A DNA stretch of 64,000 nt from Mobiluncus curtisii subsp. curtisii ATCC 35241 (lineage in GTDB: Bacteria > Actinomycetota > Actinomycetes > Actinomycetales > Actinomycetaceae): NCBI RefSeq assembly GCF_000146285.1, contig NZ_GL385912.1:1619251-1683250 (forward strand), given 5' to 3'. A program made the translations under genes and the position numbers. Of this stretch, positions 40,711-49,425 are shown one piece after another. The notes below the pieces were generated by a model that had not been told where the DNA came from, did no database searches, and saw nothing but the letters and a program-made list of their open reading frames with translations. Within the stretch, counting starts at the first letter, position 1. Every line of letters begins with the position of its first letter.

Positions 40711-41769
40711 GTGAGAAAAGCCAAGACCGCTGTAGAAACGCAACAATTACAGGCAGAGATTGAGCGTCTCCGCGCTGAACTCGCCGAGCTTCAAGCTGAG
40801 AAAGAATTTCAGGAGAAAGCTCTCAATGATTTGAACCAGAAGCAATCTTTCACCCAGAGCACTAATGACCCCCTGGCTCGTTGTTTCGGATCGGCAGAAA
40901 ACGTCCGTGATTCCCTGGGCAAGATTGTGTCCGAATTGGACGCGGGATCCGCTGACACCGCCGAGACACGTCGGGTTATGGCAGAATCGACCCACGATTT
41001 GCACGACATGGCTGACGGCGCCCAAGACATTTCGAAAAAGCTGCAAGACATGGGCGGTAATATGGAGGAGCTCTCCAAGGCTTCCGAGTCCATCCATAAC
41101 TTTGTACAGCAAATCGAGGGTATCGCTTCACAAACGAATTTGCTGGCTCTCAACGCCACTATTGAAGCGGCTCGCGCGGGTGAAGCTGGTCGCGGTTTCG
41201 CCGTGGTTGCAGGGGAAGTGCGCACTCTAGCGGAACGCACTGCCAGTGCCACACAAGAAATCGGCGCCTTGGTCAGTTCCATCACCGAGGGCACTTCTAT
41301 GGCCTTGGAAAACATCACCCAAGCTATTGACGAGTCCAAAGAGTTCGAAGAAAAATCCAGCCAGACTGCGACCGCGGTGGGAGAAAAAGTTTCCTCTATG
41401 GCGGACTCGATTGCGCGGGTAACCACGGAATCATTCGTTTCGGTGGTGAAGCTCGATCACTTCATCTTTAAGTTGGGTATTTACCGTCAAATTACCGGAA
41501 TTTCGGAGCCAAACCCCGAGGGGATTTCCTCCTCCCACACCTGTCGCTTGGGCAAGTGGTATTACGAAGGGCGCGGTCACCTCGATTATTCTGGACAGCC
41601 TTGTTTCCAGAAGCTGGAGGGCGTTCACGAAGGTACCCATGTCTCCGGCAAGGCCGCGGTCGAAGCCTACATGGCAGGCGACAGCGAACTCATGAAAAAA
41701 CATCTGCAGACTATGGAGGACAACTCCGCCCAGGTTGGTGCTCTGCTCGATCAGTTGATGTCGAATTAG
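40711..41769 (+). CDS. soluble methyl-accepting chemotaxis protein with zinc-binding CZB domain
   Basis: The 352-residue protein has no membrane helix. An N-terminal coiled coil (about 1-45) leads into the chemoreceptor signalling hairpin (about 85-240), whose tip has [20 protein letters not shown] and the [17 protein letters not shown] return. A C-terminal CZB domain from about residue 245 has the zinc ligands His250, Cys278, His306 and His310 in the classical order. CZB domains sense zinc or oxidants through the Zn-Cys pair. The start is GTG with AAGGA 8 nt upstream. It implies a chemotaxis and flagellar system elsewhere; no che genes are in the window. Confidence 0.93.
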   Translation: MRKAKTAVETQQLQAEIERLRAELAELQAEKEFQEKALNDLNQKQSFTQSTNDPLARCFGSAENVRDSLGKIVSELDAGSADTAETRRVMAESTHDLHDMADGAQDISKKLQDMGGNMEELSKASESIHNFVQQIEGIASQTNLLALNATIEAARAGEAGRGFAVVAGEVRTLAERTASATQEIGALVSSITEGTSMALENITQAIDESKEFEEKSSQTATAVGEKVSSMADSIARVTTESFVSVVKLDHFIFKLGIYRQITGISEPNPEGISSSHTCRLGKWYYEGRGHLDYSGQPCFQKLEGVHEGTHVSGKAAVEAYMAGDSELMKKHLQTMEDNSAQVGALLDQLMSN

Positions 41770-41823
41770 ACAACCGGTCAGTTTTTTCGTGGTTCCTCCC
41801 AGATTAAGCCAAAATACTAGGTC

Positions 41824-42696
41824 ATGACCCTGCCCCCCGCCCGTGAAAACCGTAAGGTCAGGTCTGTGCTGCGGAATTGGCTACCCAATCAGCATGGGGC
41901 TTGGTTCATTGTCACCGTTCCGGCGCTATTCGGAGCTACGCTGGGCGGATGGGCTTGGCAACAGGCAGTGCTGCTCTCCGCGTGGATGTTTGGTTTCTGC
42001 TTTGTGTTTTCGGCACTACGCCTGATTAAGAATCCGCGGAGAAAATCCTTGCGATACCCTGTTATGGTATACGGGATTCTGGTGGGATTACTGGGTCTAG
42101 GCGTTCTGGCAGCGCTGCCGCTGCTCTGCTGCTGGATTCCGGCTTTCGCTCTCCTCATCGGGGTGTGGGCTGGTGAAGTGTACCGCGGACGGGAACGTGA
42201 TTTGGGAGCGCGCCTGACGATTATCCTGGCAGCGGGGCTGATGACCTTGGTCGCCTATCACTGCGGCTTGATGGCAACGGCTTTGCGGATGGGTCAGGAC
42301 GCGATGTACGGGGTTCGCGAGGCGTCCGCTCTGGGTGGACACGCTTTATCCACTGTTTTACGGGGTTGGTCAGCTGCCGCCGCGATAGCAGTGCAACTCA
42401 CAGCCTATTACGCAGCTTCGGTGCCCTACGTAAAGACGATTTTTCGGCAGCGGGGGAACCGGCGTTTCTTGGCGATTTCGGTCGTCTCGCACGCCCTGGG
42501 GTTCACCGCTGCGCTGCTTTCTGCCGCACTATCTTGGGTATCGCCTTTGGTCGCAGTCGCCTGGCTGGTGACATTAGCACGCTCGATATGGTTCCCCTGG
42601 CAGGCACACCGACGCGGCAAACCCTGGCGACCGCGAGTCATCGGACTGACCGAAGTAGCAATTTCAGTATTGATTTTTGTGGCGGCAGCGCTGTAA
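41824..42696 (+). CDS. YwiC-like membrane protein
   Basis: The 290-residue protein has roughly seven to nine hydrophobic spans and the YwiC-family start WLPNQHGAWFIVTVPALFG followed by RLIKNPRRKSLRYPVMVYG. Relatives are uncharacterised inner-membrane proteins of Bacilli and Actinobacteria, in Bacillus located near nitrate-respiration genes. Nothing comparable is adjacent here, so no function is assigned. The ATG is preceded by a weak AGG only. It lies 54 bp after the chemoreceptor and is convergent with the lipid kinase gene. Confidence 0.8.
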   Translation: MTLPPARENRKVRSVLRNWLPNQHGAWFIVTVPALFGATLGGWAWQQAVLLSAWMFGFCFVFSALRLIKNPRRKSLRYPVMVYGILVGLLGLGVLAALPLLCCWIPAFALLIGVWAGEVYRGRERDLGARLTIILAAGLMTLVAYHCGLMATALRMGQDAMYGVREASALGGHALSTVLRGWSAAAAIAVQLTAYYAASVPYVKTIFRQRGNRRFLAISVVSHALGFTAALLSAALSWVSPLVAVAWLVTLARSIWFPWQAHRRGKPWRPRVIGLTEVAISVLIFVAAAL

Positions 42697-42758
42697 TAGC
42701 CGCCGGAGTCCAGCGTGATGGCAGCTCTCCGCCCAATGACGAGCTTTTCCGCACCAGC

Positions 42759-43688
42759 CTAACGAATTCTCGACCGTATCCGCGCTAGGGGACCGGGCTC
42801 GCCGGCGACAACCGTAATGGCTTGCGGTACGACCTGGAAGACCCAGTGCCGCGCCGCGGCTTCGGGGTCGCCGTCCATCTCCCACACCGCCGGCTTGTGC
42901 AACAGGACTTCGAAGCGTTTGCCGCTGAAATACTCTAGCGTGCTGCGCCGCCCCAGTCTCAAAACCACGTTCTTAACCACGCGCCACCAGCCGCTAATCC
43001 CCTGCGGCGCTCCAATGAGCAAATCTAGGGAACCATCAAAAGGCGTGGCTTCAGGGAACAGCTGGATGCCACCGGTCAGCTGAGAAGTATTGCCGACCAT
43101 GAAAATAATCACGTTGCGTTTCAATACTTGCTTGCCGTCGATGCGGAACCGACACCGCTGCACCGAATTGTTGACCTGCCTAAAAAAGGACATGACGTAT
43201 GCCACGGGACCGACCACCTTTTTCAGCCCCTCATCCACGTGATGCATCACTTCGGCGTCTATCCCGATTCCTGCCATACCAGTGAAATACCAAGGTTTGC
43301 GAGATTTTTCGTTATGCACCTTGACGATGTCCATCGAGACTTGTTGCCCCGTAAACGCCAGCTCCATGGCAGCTTTCATGTCCAAAGGCACATTGAGGTT
43401 TCGCGCCAAAAGATTCGTCGTGCCCGCCGGTAGCACCGCCACCGGAATCTCGCTGTGACGCATCTCGGTGCTGACCACACGCACGGTACCGTCCCCGCCC
43501 GCGGCAATAACCAGGTCGGGCTGCAGCTTTCGAGCCTGCGCAGCCATCGCGAAGCCAGGGTCATCGACACTGGTGGTGAGGTATTTCACCACAAAACCGT
43601 GCTGTTGCGCCACGGCGCTCAAACTGGTTTTAAACTCGTCTTCGTCCCCGACTTTCACGGGGTTATAGATGGTTACGACTTGACGCAA
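42759..43688 (-). CDS. diacylglycerol/lipid kinase family protein
   Basis: The 309-residue protein matches the DAGK/LCB5 family. It has the N-terminal VTIYNPVK strand, the ATP-binding DLVIAAGGDGTVRVV motif near residue 60, the VLPAGTTNLLARNL segment, and the late EMDGDPEAA motif. Members phosphorylate diacylglycerol, ceramide or related lipids; in actinobacteria some act in phosphatidylinositol or lipid recycling. The start is TTG with AGGAG 7 nt before. It is the second gene after the C69 dipeptidase on the minus strand, with a 32-bp gap, which suggests co-transcription. Confidence 0.88.
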   Translation of the reverse strand: MRQVVTIYNPVKVGDEDEFKTSLSAVAQQHGFVVKYLTTSVDDPGFAMAAQARKLQPDLVIAAGGDGTVRVVSTEMRHSEIPVAVLPAGTTNLLARNLNVPLDMKAAMELAFTGQQVSMDIVKVHNEKSRKPWYFTGMAGIGIDAEVMHHVDEGLKKVVGPVAYVMSFFRQVNNSVQRCRFRIDGKQVLKRNVIIFMVGNTSQLTGGIQLFPEATPFDGSLDLLIGAPQGISGWWRVVKNVVLRLGRRSTLEYFSGKRFEVLLHKPAVWEMDGDPEAAARHWVFQVVPQAITVVAGEPGPLARIRSRIR

Positions 43689-43720
43689 TTTCAGCTCCTG
43701 ATCTGAAACTTCCTGCCGGC

Positions 43721-45274
43721 TCAGGCATCATCACGTGAGAACGAATTGTGCATATTGAGGCTGGCGTCAAACAGGACTTTATCCAGCAAGTCATCCGTTT
43801 CCCGTTTCAACATGTCAGCAATCTCAGCATTAGCAGCCTCTAGCAGTTCGTAGACGCGAGAGTCTTCCATGTTATTTGCCGCGTCCTCACCCAGCTCAGC
43901 CACTGCCCGGTCGGTCCGCGCCACGACCTGTAAAGCCGCCGCCACGACCTTTTGCTGGTAACGCTCGACGTGCGGAATCGTCTGATGATAGTGAGCATCC
44001 ACCAGAGCCGCAATAATCCGATTCGCCCAATAGTGATTTTCAGTGGTGACTCGCTCGGTTGTCGCCTCCAGGTACTCCGGGGTGTGCCGCACGTTGGCAT
44101 AGAACGGCACCAGGGCGTTGAACGGCATCGCTCCGTAGGCTATCCAGTTCAGTCCGGTGGTGGTGGCAGGTTTGTCGGGGCGAATCTGGAGTGCTGCCAC
44201 GAAATTAGTGCGATTAATCCCAATCGGGCGATACATACCGCGCTGATCAGCCCCACCAATCCGAGCTTGTTCCGCCCTCGCGTAAGGATTAAACGGAGTG
44301 CCCTGATAGTGGTAGGACTGAGTGTATTTCACGTCCTCCATAGTGATGAGACGCTCTGGAATCAGGCACCAATCCAAGTCATCTGAATCTGGGCGGGAAT
44401 CTCCTTGGAAACCAAACCGAGATGCGTCCGTGGGGTTGAGGAATCGTTGCAATGCCCACACTCGTGGCGTGTTATAGGTGTGATCCGAATCCGAACGTGA
44501 CCCAAAAGCCAGGCGCGGATTGAACCGCTGGACCGGCTGACCGTCGGTTTGTGCAGTGTCCAGATGATTGTCTGCCACAAATTCTCGCAAATCCGGCGAG
44601 CACAGGTAATCGCGCCCCTCCCCTAGAGCATCTTCAAAGTCAAAGTCATCGAGGCTGAACTGGTTCGCGATAACCGCATAGCATTCCTCGGGCAGACGCC
44701 GCGCCAGCCAATGATGCCCCCCTACTGTCTCGAGCCACCACACGTCGTCATTATCGGCGAAACCAATGCCATTCATCTCGTAAGTGCCATATTTTTGCAG
44801 CAATTCCCCTAACCGCAGCACACCTTCACGAGCTGTCTTAATGTAGGGCAGCACCAACACCACCATGTCTTCTTCTCCGATGCCACCGGGCTGTTCCGGC
44901 ACGTAGCCGTCCTGACCCTCAACCCCTTGGGATTCACGCAACTCAACCAGCGGGTCGGCACCCAACACGCGCTCATTCGAGGTCAGCGTCTCGGTGGCAG
45001 TCATCGAGACGCGAGCCGAGTTGATTCCCGCACCTGCCCACAGACCCTTATGGGGGCTAGCGTCAGGGAAACGGGTATAGCGCAAACCAGTCTCCGGTAG
45101 GGGGATTTCGACGTGGGACAGGACAGAACGGTAGGTTTTTGGCAAATCCTCCGGGGCAATGACCTCAAATCGTTTCGCTTCAAAAGACCCGTGTCCCGAG
45201 TCGTCGGTCCGCGCCATAATTGTCGAACCATCCGCCGAAGCGTGCTTTCCCACCAAAATAGTCGTGCAACCCAT
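43721..45274 (-). CDS. C69 family dipeptidase
   Basis: The 517-residue N-terminal nucleophile hydrolase begins MGCTTILVGKHASADGSTIM with Cys3 as the likely nucleophile after removal of the first residues. The following ARTDDSGHG and the central GFADNDDVWWLETVGGHHWLAR segment match peptidase family C69 (PepD/dipeptidase A). These enzymes cleave dipeptides, mainly cytosolic in lactic bacteria. Family members often start directly at the Cys without a signal peptide, as here. GAAAGGCG precedes the ATG by about 7 nt. It is divergent from panB. Confidence 0.92.
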   Translation of the reverse strand: MGCTTILVGKHASADGSTIMARTDDSGHGSFEAKRFEVIAPEDLPKTYRSVLSHVEIPLPETGLRYTRFPDASPHKGLWAGAGINSARVSMTATETLTSNERVLGADPLVELRESQGVEGQDGYVPEQPGGIGEEDMVVLVLPYIKTAREGVLRLGELLQKYGTYEMNGIGFADNDDVWWLETVGGHHWLARRLPEECYAVIANQFSLDDFDFEDALGEGRDYLCSPDLREFVADNHLDTAQTDGQPVQRFNPRLAFGSRSDSDHTYNTPRVWALQRFLNPTDASRFGFQGDSRPDSDDLDWCLIPERLITMEDVKYTQSYHYQGTPFNPYARAEQARIGGADQRGMYRPIGINRTNFVAALQIRPDKPATTTGLNWIAYGAMPFNALVPFYANVRHTPEYLEATTERVTTENHYWANRIIAALVDAHYHQTIPHVERYQQKVVAAALQVVARTDRAVAELGEDAANNMEDSRVYELLEAANAEIADMLKRETDDLLDKVLFDASLNMHNSFSRDDA

Positions 45275-45437
45275 GTGTTTTCGCCTTTCTCAAAATTGCT
45301 GCCGGACTGTACCCAGTCTGCCAATATCTTAAAACGTTTAGGCATCTGATGCTGAGGAAAAGTCTACCTGAGGAACTATTGCCCGCGACAAAGTCATAGG
45401 ATGTATAGGGACATAGGGACAGAATCAAGGAGTGACT

Positions 45438-46268
45438 ATGCACAAACACCATCCAGACATTGGCCCCAAGCCTGGAAAACCTTTTCGCGTCCAGCACGTC
45501 CAGCAGTACTTCACAGCCGGACGTCCGCTGACGATGCTGACTGCCTATGATGCGATTACCGCGAGGATTATTGATTCGGCAGAAATTGACATGATTCTGG
45601 TCGGTGATTCCTACGGCACCACTATGTTAGGAATGTCCTCCACCGTGGGGGTGACCTTAGACGACATGGTTCGTGCCACTGCCGCGGTCGCCGCAGGGGC
45701 TTCACGAGCTCTGGTTGTGGCGGATATGCCTTTCGGGACTTACGAGTCCAGCCCTGCCCAAGCCGTGGATACCGCCGTCGTGCTGGTACGCGCCGGGGCC
45801 GCCGCGGTGAAGCTGGAAGGCGGAAGGCGCATCCTGCCCCAGGTCAAAGCCATCGTGAATGCCGGTATCAACGTGATGGGACATCTCGGTTTCACTCCCC
45901 AGTCCGAAAACCACCTGGGTGGCAAACGTCTGCAGGGGCGCTCCGATGCTGCTCCAGAGCTGATAGCGGACGCACTGGCCTTGCAAGACGCGGGAGCGTT
46001 CTCGATTGTCTTTGAGATGGTTCCCGCCGCGACCACACGCGCTGCAGTCAACCAGCTCAACATTCCCATCATCGGTATCGGCGCTGGTCCGGATGCCGCT
46101 GGGCAGGTCCTGGTGTGGACTGATATGGCAGGTATGCAAGACTGGAAGCCTTCATTCGCCCAAGTGTTTGGTCAGGTGGGGGCGGAACTGAAACACGCTG
46201 CCCAAAACTACCGTGATGCCGTGGTGAACCGGACTTTCCCGGCTCCCGAAAACTACCATGAGAATTAG
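45438..46268 (+). CDS. panB: 3-methyl-2-oxobutanoate hydroxymethyltransferase
   Basis: PanB makes ketopantoate from ketoisovalerate and methylene-THF, the first step to pantothenate and CoA. The 276-residue product has LTAYDAITARIIDSAEIDMILVG, VADMPFGTYE, AVKLEGG and the glutamate in FEMVPA. AAGGAG lies 5 nt before the ATG at 45438; the in-frame GTG at 45432 is within the ribosome site. panC and panD are not nearby. It lies upstream of map by 51 bp on the same strand. Confidence 0.96.
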   Translation: MHKHHPDIGPKPGKPFRVQHVQQYFTAGRPLTMLTAYDAITARIIDSAEIDMILVGDSYGTTMLGMSSTVGVTLDDMVRATAAVAAGASRALVVADMPFGTYESSPAQAVDTAVVLVRAGAAAVKLEGGRRILPQVKAIVNAGINVMGHLGFTPQSENHLGGKRLQGRSDAAPELIADALALQDAGAFSIVFEMVPAATTRAAVNQLNIPIIGIGAGPDAAGQVLVWTDMAGMQDWKPSFAQVFGQVGAELKHAAQNYRDAVVNRTFPAPENYHEN

Positions 46269-46319
46269 GTCGTCCCGCAGAGGCGACTTCCGAACTATTG
46301 AATCGAAAGAATTACTACC

Positions 46320-47231
46320 GTGTTACACAAGAAAACTCGAACTGATGAACTCGCCCGCCGCGCGCCCTTGGGAAACCTGAAACCAGGACGCATTTCCGCT
46401 ACGTTACCGGTTCCCTCTCACATCGACCGCCCGGAATACATGTTCCATGACGGACCGGAACGGGTCACCGCCTCCGATGTGAAAAGCGAGGAAACAATTG
46501 AAAAAATCCGCCAAGCCGGACGTATCGCCGCTGACGCCATCGTGGAAACTGCCAAGCATATCGCTCCTGGGGTGACTACCGATGCTTTGGATCGTGTGGC
46601 GCACGAGTTTATTTGTGATCACGGCGCCTACCCGTCTTGCCTGGGCTATATGGGATTCCGCAAATCTATCTGTACCTCGGTCAATGAGTGTATCTGCCAC
46701 GGCATTCCGGATGACCGACCGCTTGAGGAGGGCGACATCATTAACCTGGACATTACCGCTTATAAGGACGGAGTCCACGGCGATACTTGTGCCATGTTCC
46801 CGGTCGGTGAGATTGACCCCGAGTCCCAGCAGCTCATCGACTGCACCAAAGAAGCCATGATGCGCGCCATTAAAGTCTGCAAACCGGGACGCTCCATCAA
46901 CGTTATCGGGCGAATTATCGAGTCCTATGCCAGCCGTTTTGAATACGGAGTGGTGCAGGATTTCACCGGTCACGGCGTCGGCGAGGCTTTCCACAGCGGG
47001 CTGGTTATTCCGCACTACGATTCCCCCCGCTATGACACAATCATGGAAGAAGGCATGGTTTTCACCATTGAACCGATGCTAACTATGGGTTCTATCGCTT
47101 GGGAACAGTGGCGGGACGGCTGGACCGTGGTGACCCGCGACCGGGGACGCACTGCCCAGTTTGAACACACCCTCGTGGTGCGCGAGGACGGCGGAGAAAT
47201 TCTCACCTGGCCCAGCAACCACCAGGATTGA
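46320..47231 (+). CDS. map: methionine aminopeptidase, type I
   Basis: The enzyme removes the initiator methionine from new proteins. The 303-residue product has all five metal ligands: the two Asp in NLDITAYKDGVHGDTCAMF, His in GHGVGEAFHS, Glu in FTIEPM and Glu in AQFEHTLVV. CICHGIPDD carries the conserved substrate-side His. The start is GTG at 46320, with only a weak upstream AAAGAATTA. Compared with the usual 250-285 residues it has an N-terminal extension of about 45 residues with RPEYMFHDGPER, as in the longer actinobacterial MapB group. Confidence 0.96.
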   Translation: MLHKKTRTDELARRAPLGNLKPGRISATLPVPSHIDRPEYMFHDGPERVTASDVKSEETIEKIRQAGRIAADAIVETAKHIAPGVTTDALDRVAHEFICDHGAYPSCLGYMGFRKSICTSVNECICHGIPDDRPLEEGDIINLDITAYKDGVHGDTCAMFPVGEIDPESQQLIDCTKEAMMRAIKVCKPGRSINVIGRIIESYASRFEYGVVQDFTGHGVGEAFHSGLVIPHYDSPRYDTIMEEGMVFTIEPMLTMGSIAWEQWRDGWTVVTRDRGRTAQFEHTLVVREDGGEILTWPSNHQD

Positions 47232-47358
47232 TAGTTTGTTATCGCCGGGGTGGATTGACCACTCCCCATGGCTCTGGATTCGGGCTGTAATTTGGTGAAA
47301 TCACAGCCTTTACCATAGAGTATTTGCCAAGTTCATCCCCCACGCGAAAGGGACTTTT

Positions 47359-48102
47359 GTGGCAACTGGATTTGGGATTGATGTTGGTGGCTCCGGTATT
47401 AAAGGTGCCTATGTAGATTTGGAAACCGGCGATTTTATTGGCGATCGCCTGAGAATTAAAACTCCCGCACATTCGACCCCACAGGCCGTGGCGGAAGTAT
47501 GCCGTCAAATCATTGAGGAAAAGGGCGTTCCTGAGGACATGCCTTTGGGGCTGACAATTCCGGCTCCGGTTAAGAATGATTTGGTTCCGTTTATTGCTAA
47601 TCTCGACCAGGGATGGGCTGGCATTGATGTCCGTGTCCTGTTGCGCAAGTACACCGGTCACATGGTCAAGTGCGTGAATGACGCAGATGCTGCGGGTTAC
47701 GCAGAAGTTCGTTACGGCGCGGCGCGCGATGTGCCCGGTCTGGTCATCGTCACCACCTTGGGCACTGGAATTGGCACCGCTCTCATTTATAACGGGATTC
47801 TGGTTCCTAACAGCGAACTGGGACATATCGAGATTGATGGCAAAGACGCGGAGAGTCGCGCTTCTTCCGGCGTGAAAGCAGCCAAGAAACTGTCCTTTAA
47901 GCAGTGGTCGAAGCGTCTGCAAAAATATTATTCAACGATGGAGATGCTATTCAGCCCGGACCTGTTCGTGGTTGGCGGTGGAGTCTCTCGTCAGCACAAC
48001 AAGTTCTTGCCGCTGCTGGATTTGAAAACCCCGATTATCCCTGCCCAGCTACGTAACCAAGCTGGCATCGCGGGGGCTGCCGCGCTGGCGGCTGGAGTCT
48101 GA
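47359..48102 (+). CDS. ppgK: polyphosphate glucokinase
   Basis: PpgK phosphorylates glucose with polyphosphate (or ATP) and is typical of Actinobacteria. The 247-residue ROK-family protein has the phosphate loop FGIDVGGSGIKGAYVD, the NDADAAGYAEVRYGAA motif and the TTLGTGIGTALIYNG adenosine-site motif, then ELGHIEIDGKDAE with the catalytic-side glutamate. It lacks the Cys-rich zinc loop of other ROK sugar kinases, as expected of PpgK. The start GTG has AAAGGGA 5 nt upstream. A strong terminator follows the stop. Confidence 0.95.
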   Translation: MATGFGIDVGGSGIKGAYVDLETGDFIGDRLRIKTPAHSTPQAVAEVCRQIIEEKGVPEDMPLGLTIPAPVKNDLVPFIANLDQGWAGIDVRVLLRKYTGHMVKCVNDADAAGYAEVRYGAARDVPGLVIVTTLGTGIGTALIYNGILVPNSELGHIEIDGKDAESRASSGVKAAKKLSFKQWSKRLQKYYSTMEMLFSPDLFVVGGGVSRQHNKFLPLLDLKTPIIPAQLRNQAGIAGAAALAAGV

Positions 48103-48121
48103 GCCGAGCTTACTAATGTTT

Positions 48122-48155
48122 CGCTCCGGGATGCTGCGGCGTCCCGGAGCGTTTT
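48122..48155 (+). terminator. intrinsic terminator after ppgK
   Basis: A perfect 10-bp stem (48122-48131 with 48142-48151, CGCTCCGGGA and its complement) and a 10-nt loop are followed by TTTT. It lies 19 nt after the ppgK stop codon and just before the convergent RNase P RNA gene. Confidence 0.8.
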
Positions 48156-48249
48156 GCATTTGGCATTGCCGCCGAACCAGGAACTTCCGTTGCCCGGAGA
48201 GGCCGTCTCCCCCACTTGTGCCCCCGCAGTTGCGAACCGGTTGATTTGA

Positions 48250-48635
48250 GCGGAAAAGCCGGGCGTAAGCCGGATTCTGTAACGCGCTTTGTTGCCGCCG
48301 CGCGCCGGTAGCCATTTCTCTGGAAGGCCAGTTACCCGACCTCTCTAGCAGCCTACCCGCAGGCTTTGAACGGGCCGCCCAGCCTGCTGCTTGGCCTTGC
48401 TCCGGGTGGGGTTTACCCTGCCACGACTGTCACCAGCCGCGCGGTGAGCTCTTACCTCACCTTTTCACCCTTACCTCACCGTGCATAAGCCCGGTGGGGC
48501 GGTTTCGCTTTCTGTGGCACTGTCCCGAGGGTCGCCCCTGGTGGCCGTTAGCCATCACCCTGCCCTGTGGAGTCCGGACTTTCCTCGAGCTTATCGAATG
48601 ACTCGCCCGCGACTACCTGCCCGGCTTTTCCGCCC
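48250..48635 (-). ncRNA. rnpB: RNase P RNA, bacterial class A
   Basis: This minus-strand RNA of about 386 nt is the catalytic part of RNase P, which trims tRNA 5' ends. The universal core GAGGAAAGTCCGGACTCC is at about 48592-48575. The P1 helix is complete: the 5' end GGCGGAAAAGCCGGGC pairs with the 3' end GCCCGGCTTTTCCGC. Conserved internal blocks, including the ACAGAA-type strand near the 3' end and the CCCTGCCACGACTG region, are visible on the plus strand. Ends are placed by P1 and are accurate to a few bases. The neighbouring zinc-ribbon and Nif3 genes are a known actinobacterial context for rnpB. Confidence 0.95.
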
Positions 48636-48639
48636 GATT

Positions 48640-48645
48640 ATTGTA
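48640..48645 (-). promoter_or_regulatory. likely -10 element of rnpB
   Basis: TACAAT lies on the minus strand directly after the stop codon of the zinc-ribbon-like gene and 5-6 bases before the predicted 5' end of RNase P RNA. The -35 region would lie inside the upstream coding sequence (AAGTCA at 17-bp spacing, a weak match). This suggests that rnpB has its own promoter overlapping the end of that gene. Confidence 0.45.
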
Positions 48646-49371
48646 CTACTTACGCACCAAAATGACTTCGTGGTCCTCGCTGACGATGACATCATCGGGA
48701 GCGGCGACGTTTAAACGCGAAATTTCTGCCATCGAAAATTCCAAATCCATCCCGACTGACTGGTTGCCACTAACCGCTACGACCCCGATTCCGCCGGTCG
48801 CCCGCTTGCAAGTTTCGTATTCCCGCAGCAAATCCGCGGGTATCGTGGCGACCAGTTCGTCTCGCTCGGTTTGCTGTCCGACCAGTTCCTGCTGCAGTTC
48901 ACCGGCAACGCTGCCCGCTTCGGTTTGCGCTTCGTCGAGCTCAACAGCCAGCTCCGCGCGACGGTTTTCCACCAGTTTTACTTTTTTGCTGGCACGTTCT
49001 AACGCATCCAATGCGTCCAGGGCACTATCTTCCAGTTCCCCCTGACGAGTCGCCAGCTGAGCGAGTTCGGCTTGGATGCGTTCCATTTCTTTGGGGCTCA
49101 TCTGACCCGAATCCAAGCGTTCACGTTGAGTTTTCGCCCGCTCCTGGACCTTGCTGACCTCTCCTTCGGCTTGCTTCAAAGCCCGGTTCAAGTCGTTGCG
49201 GGCGGAAGTAGCCAAAGCCAACTTGGTACGCAGTTCATCTTGCTCAACCTTGATTTGTTCGGCGCGCACCGCTGCCGGAATGCTGGCCAGAGAGTGTTTC
49301 AAACCGGCAATCTTTCGATCCAGGACCTGCAGGTCCAAAAGTTTTTCTTGGTCTTCGGGCGCAGCTTTCAT
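48646..49371 (-). CDS. coiled-coil protein of the CT398/DUF164 zinc-ribbon family, ribbon cysteines lost
   Basis: The 241-residue protein is mostly a long coiled coil (about residues 10-185, Glu/Gln/Lys/Arg-rich) with a C-terminal domain. Relatives end in a C4 zinc ribbon with two CxxC knuckles. Here the matching positions read GNQSVGMDLEFSM and VSEDHEVILVRK, with no cysteine left, although the framework between them (EISRLNVAAPDDVI) is kept. The family is conserved in Actinobacteria beside Nif3 and rnpB; its role is not well defined. It is preceded by Nif3 at 54 bp. Loss of zinc binding is a direct reading of the sequence. Confidence 0.8.
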   Translation of the reverse strand: MKAAPEDQEKLLDLQVLDRKIAGLKHSLASIPAAVRAEQIKVEQDELRTKLALATSARNDLNRALKQAEGEVSKVQERAKTQRERLDSGQMSPKEMERIQAELAQLATRQGELEDSALDALDALERASKKVKLVENRRAELAVELDEAQTEAGSVAGELQQELVGQQTERDELVATIPADLLREYETCKRATGGIGVVAVSGNQSVGMDLEFSMAEISRLNVAAPDDVIVSEDHEVILVRK

Positions 49372-49425
49372 TGACTTCTTCCTTGGGTCTATGTAGTCTT
49401 TTAGTAAATCTTAACGCGATTACAG

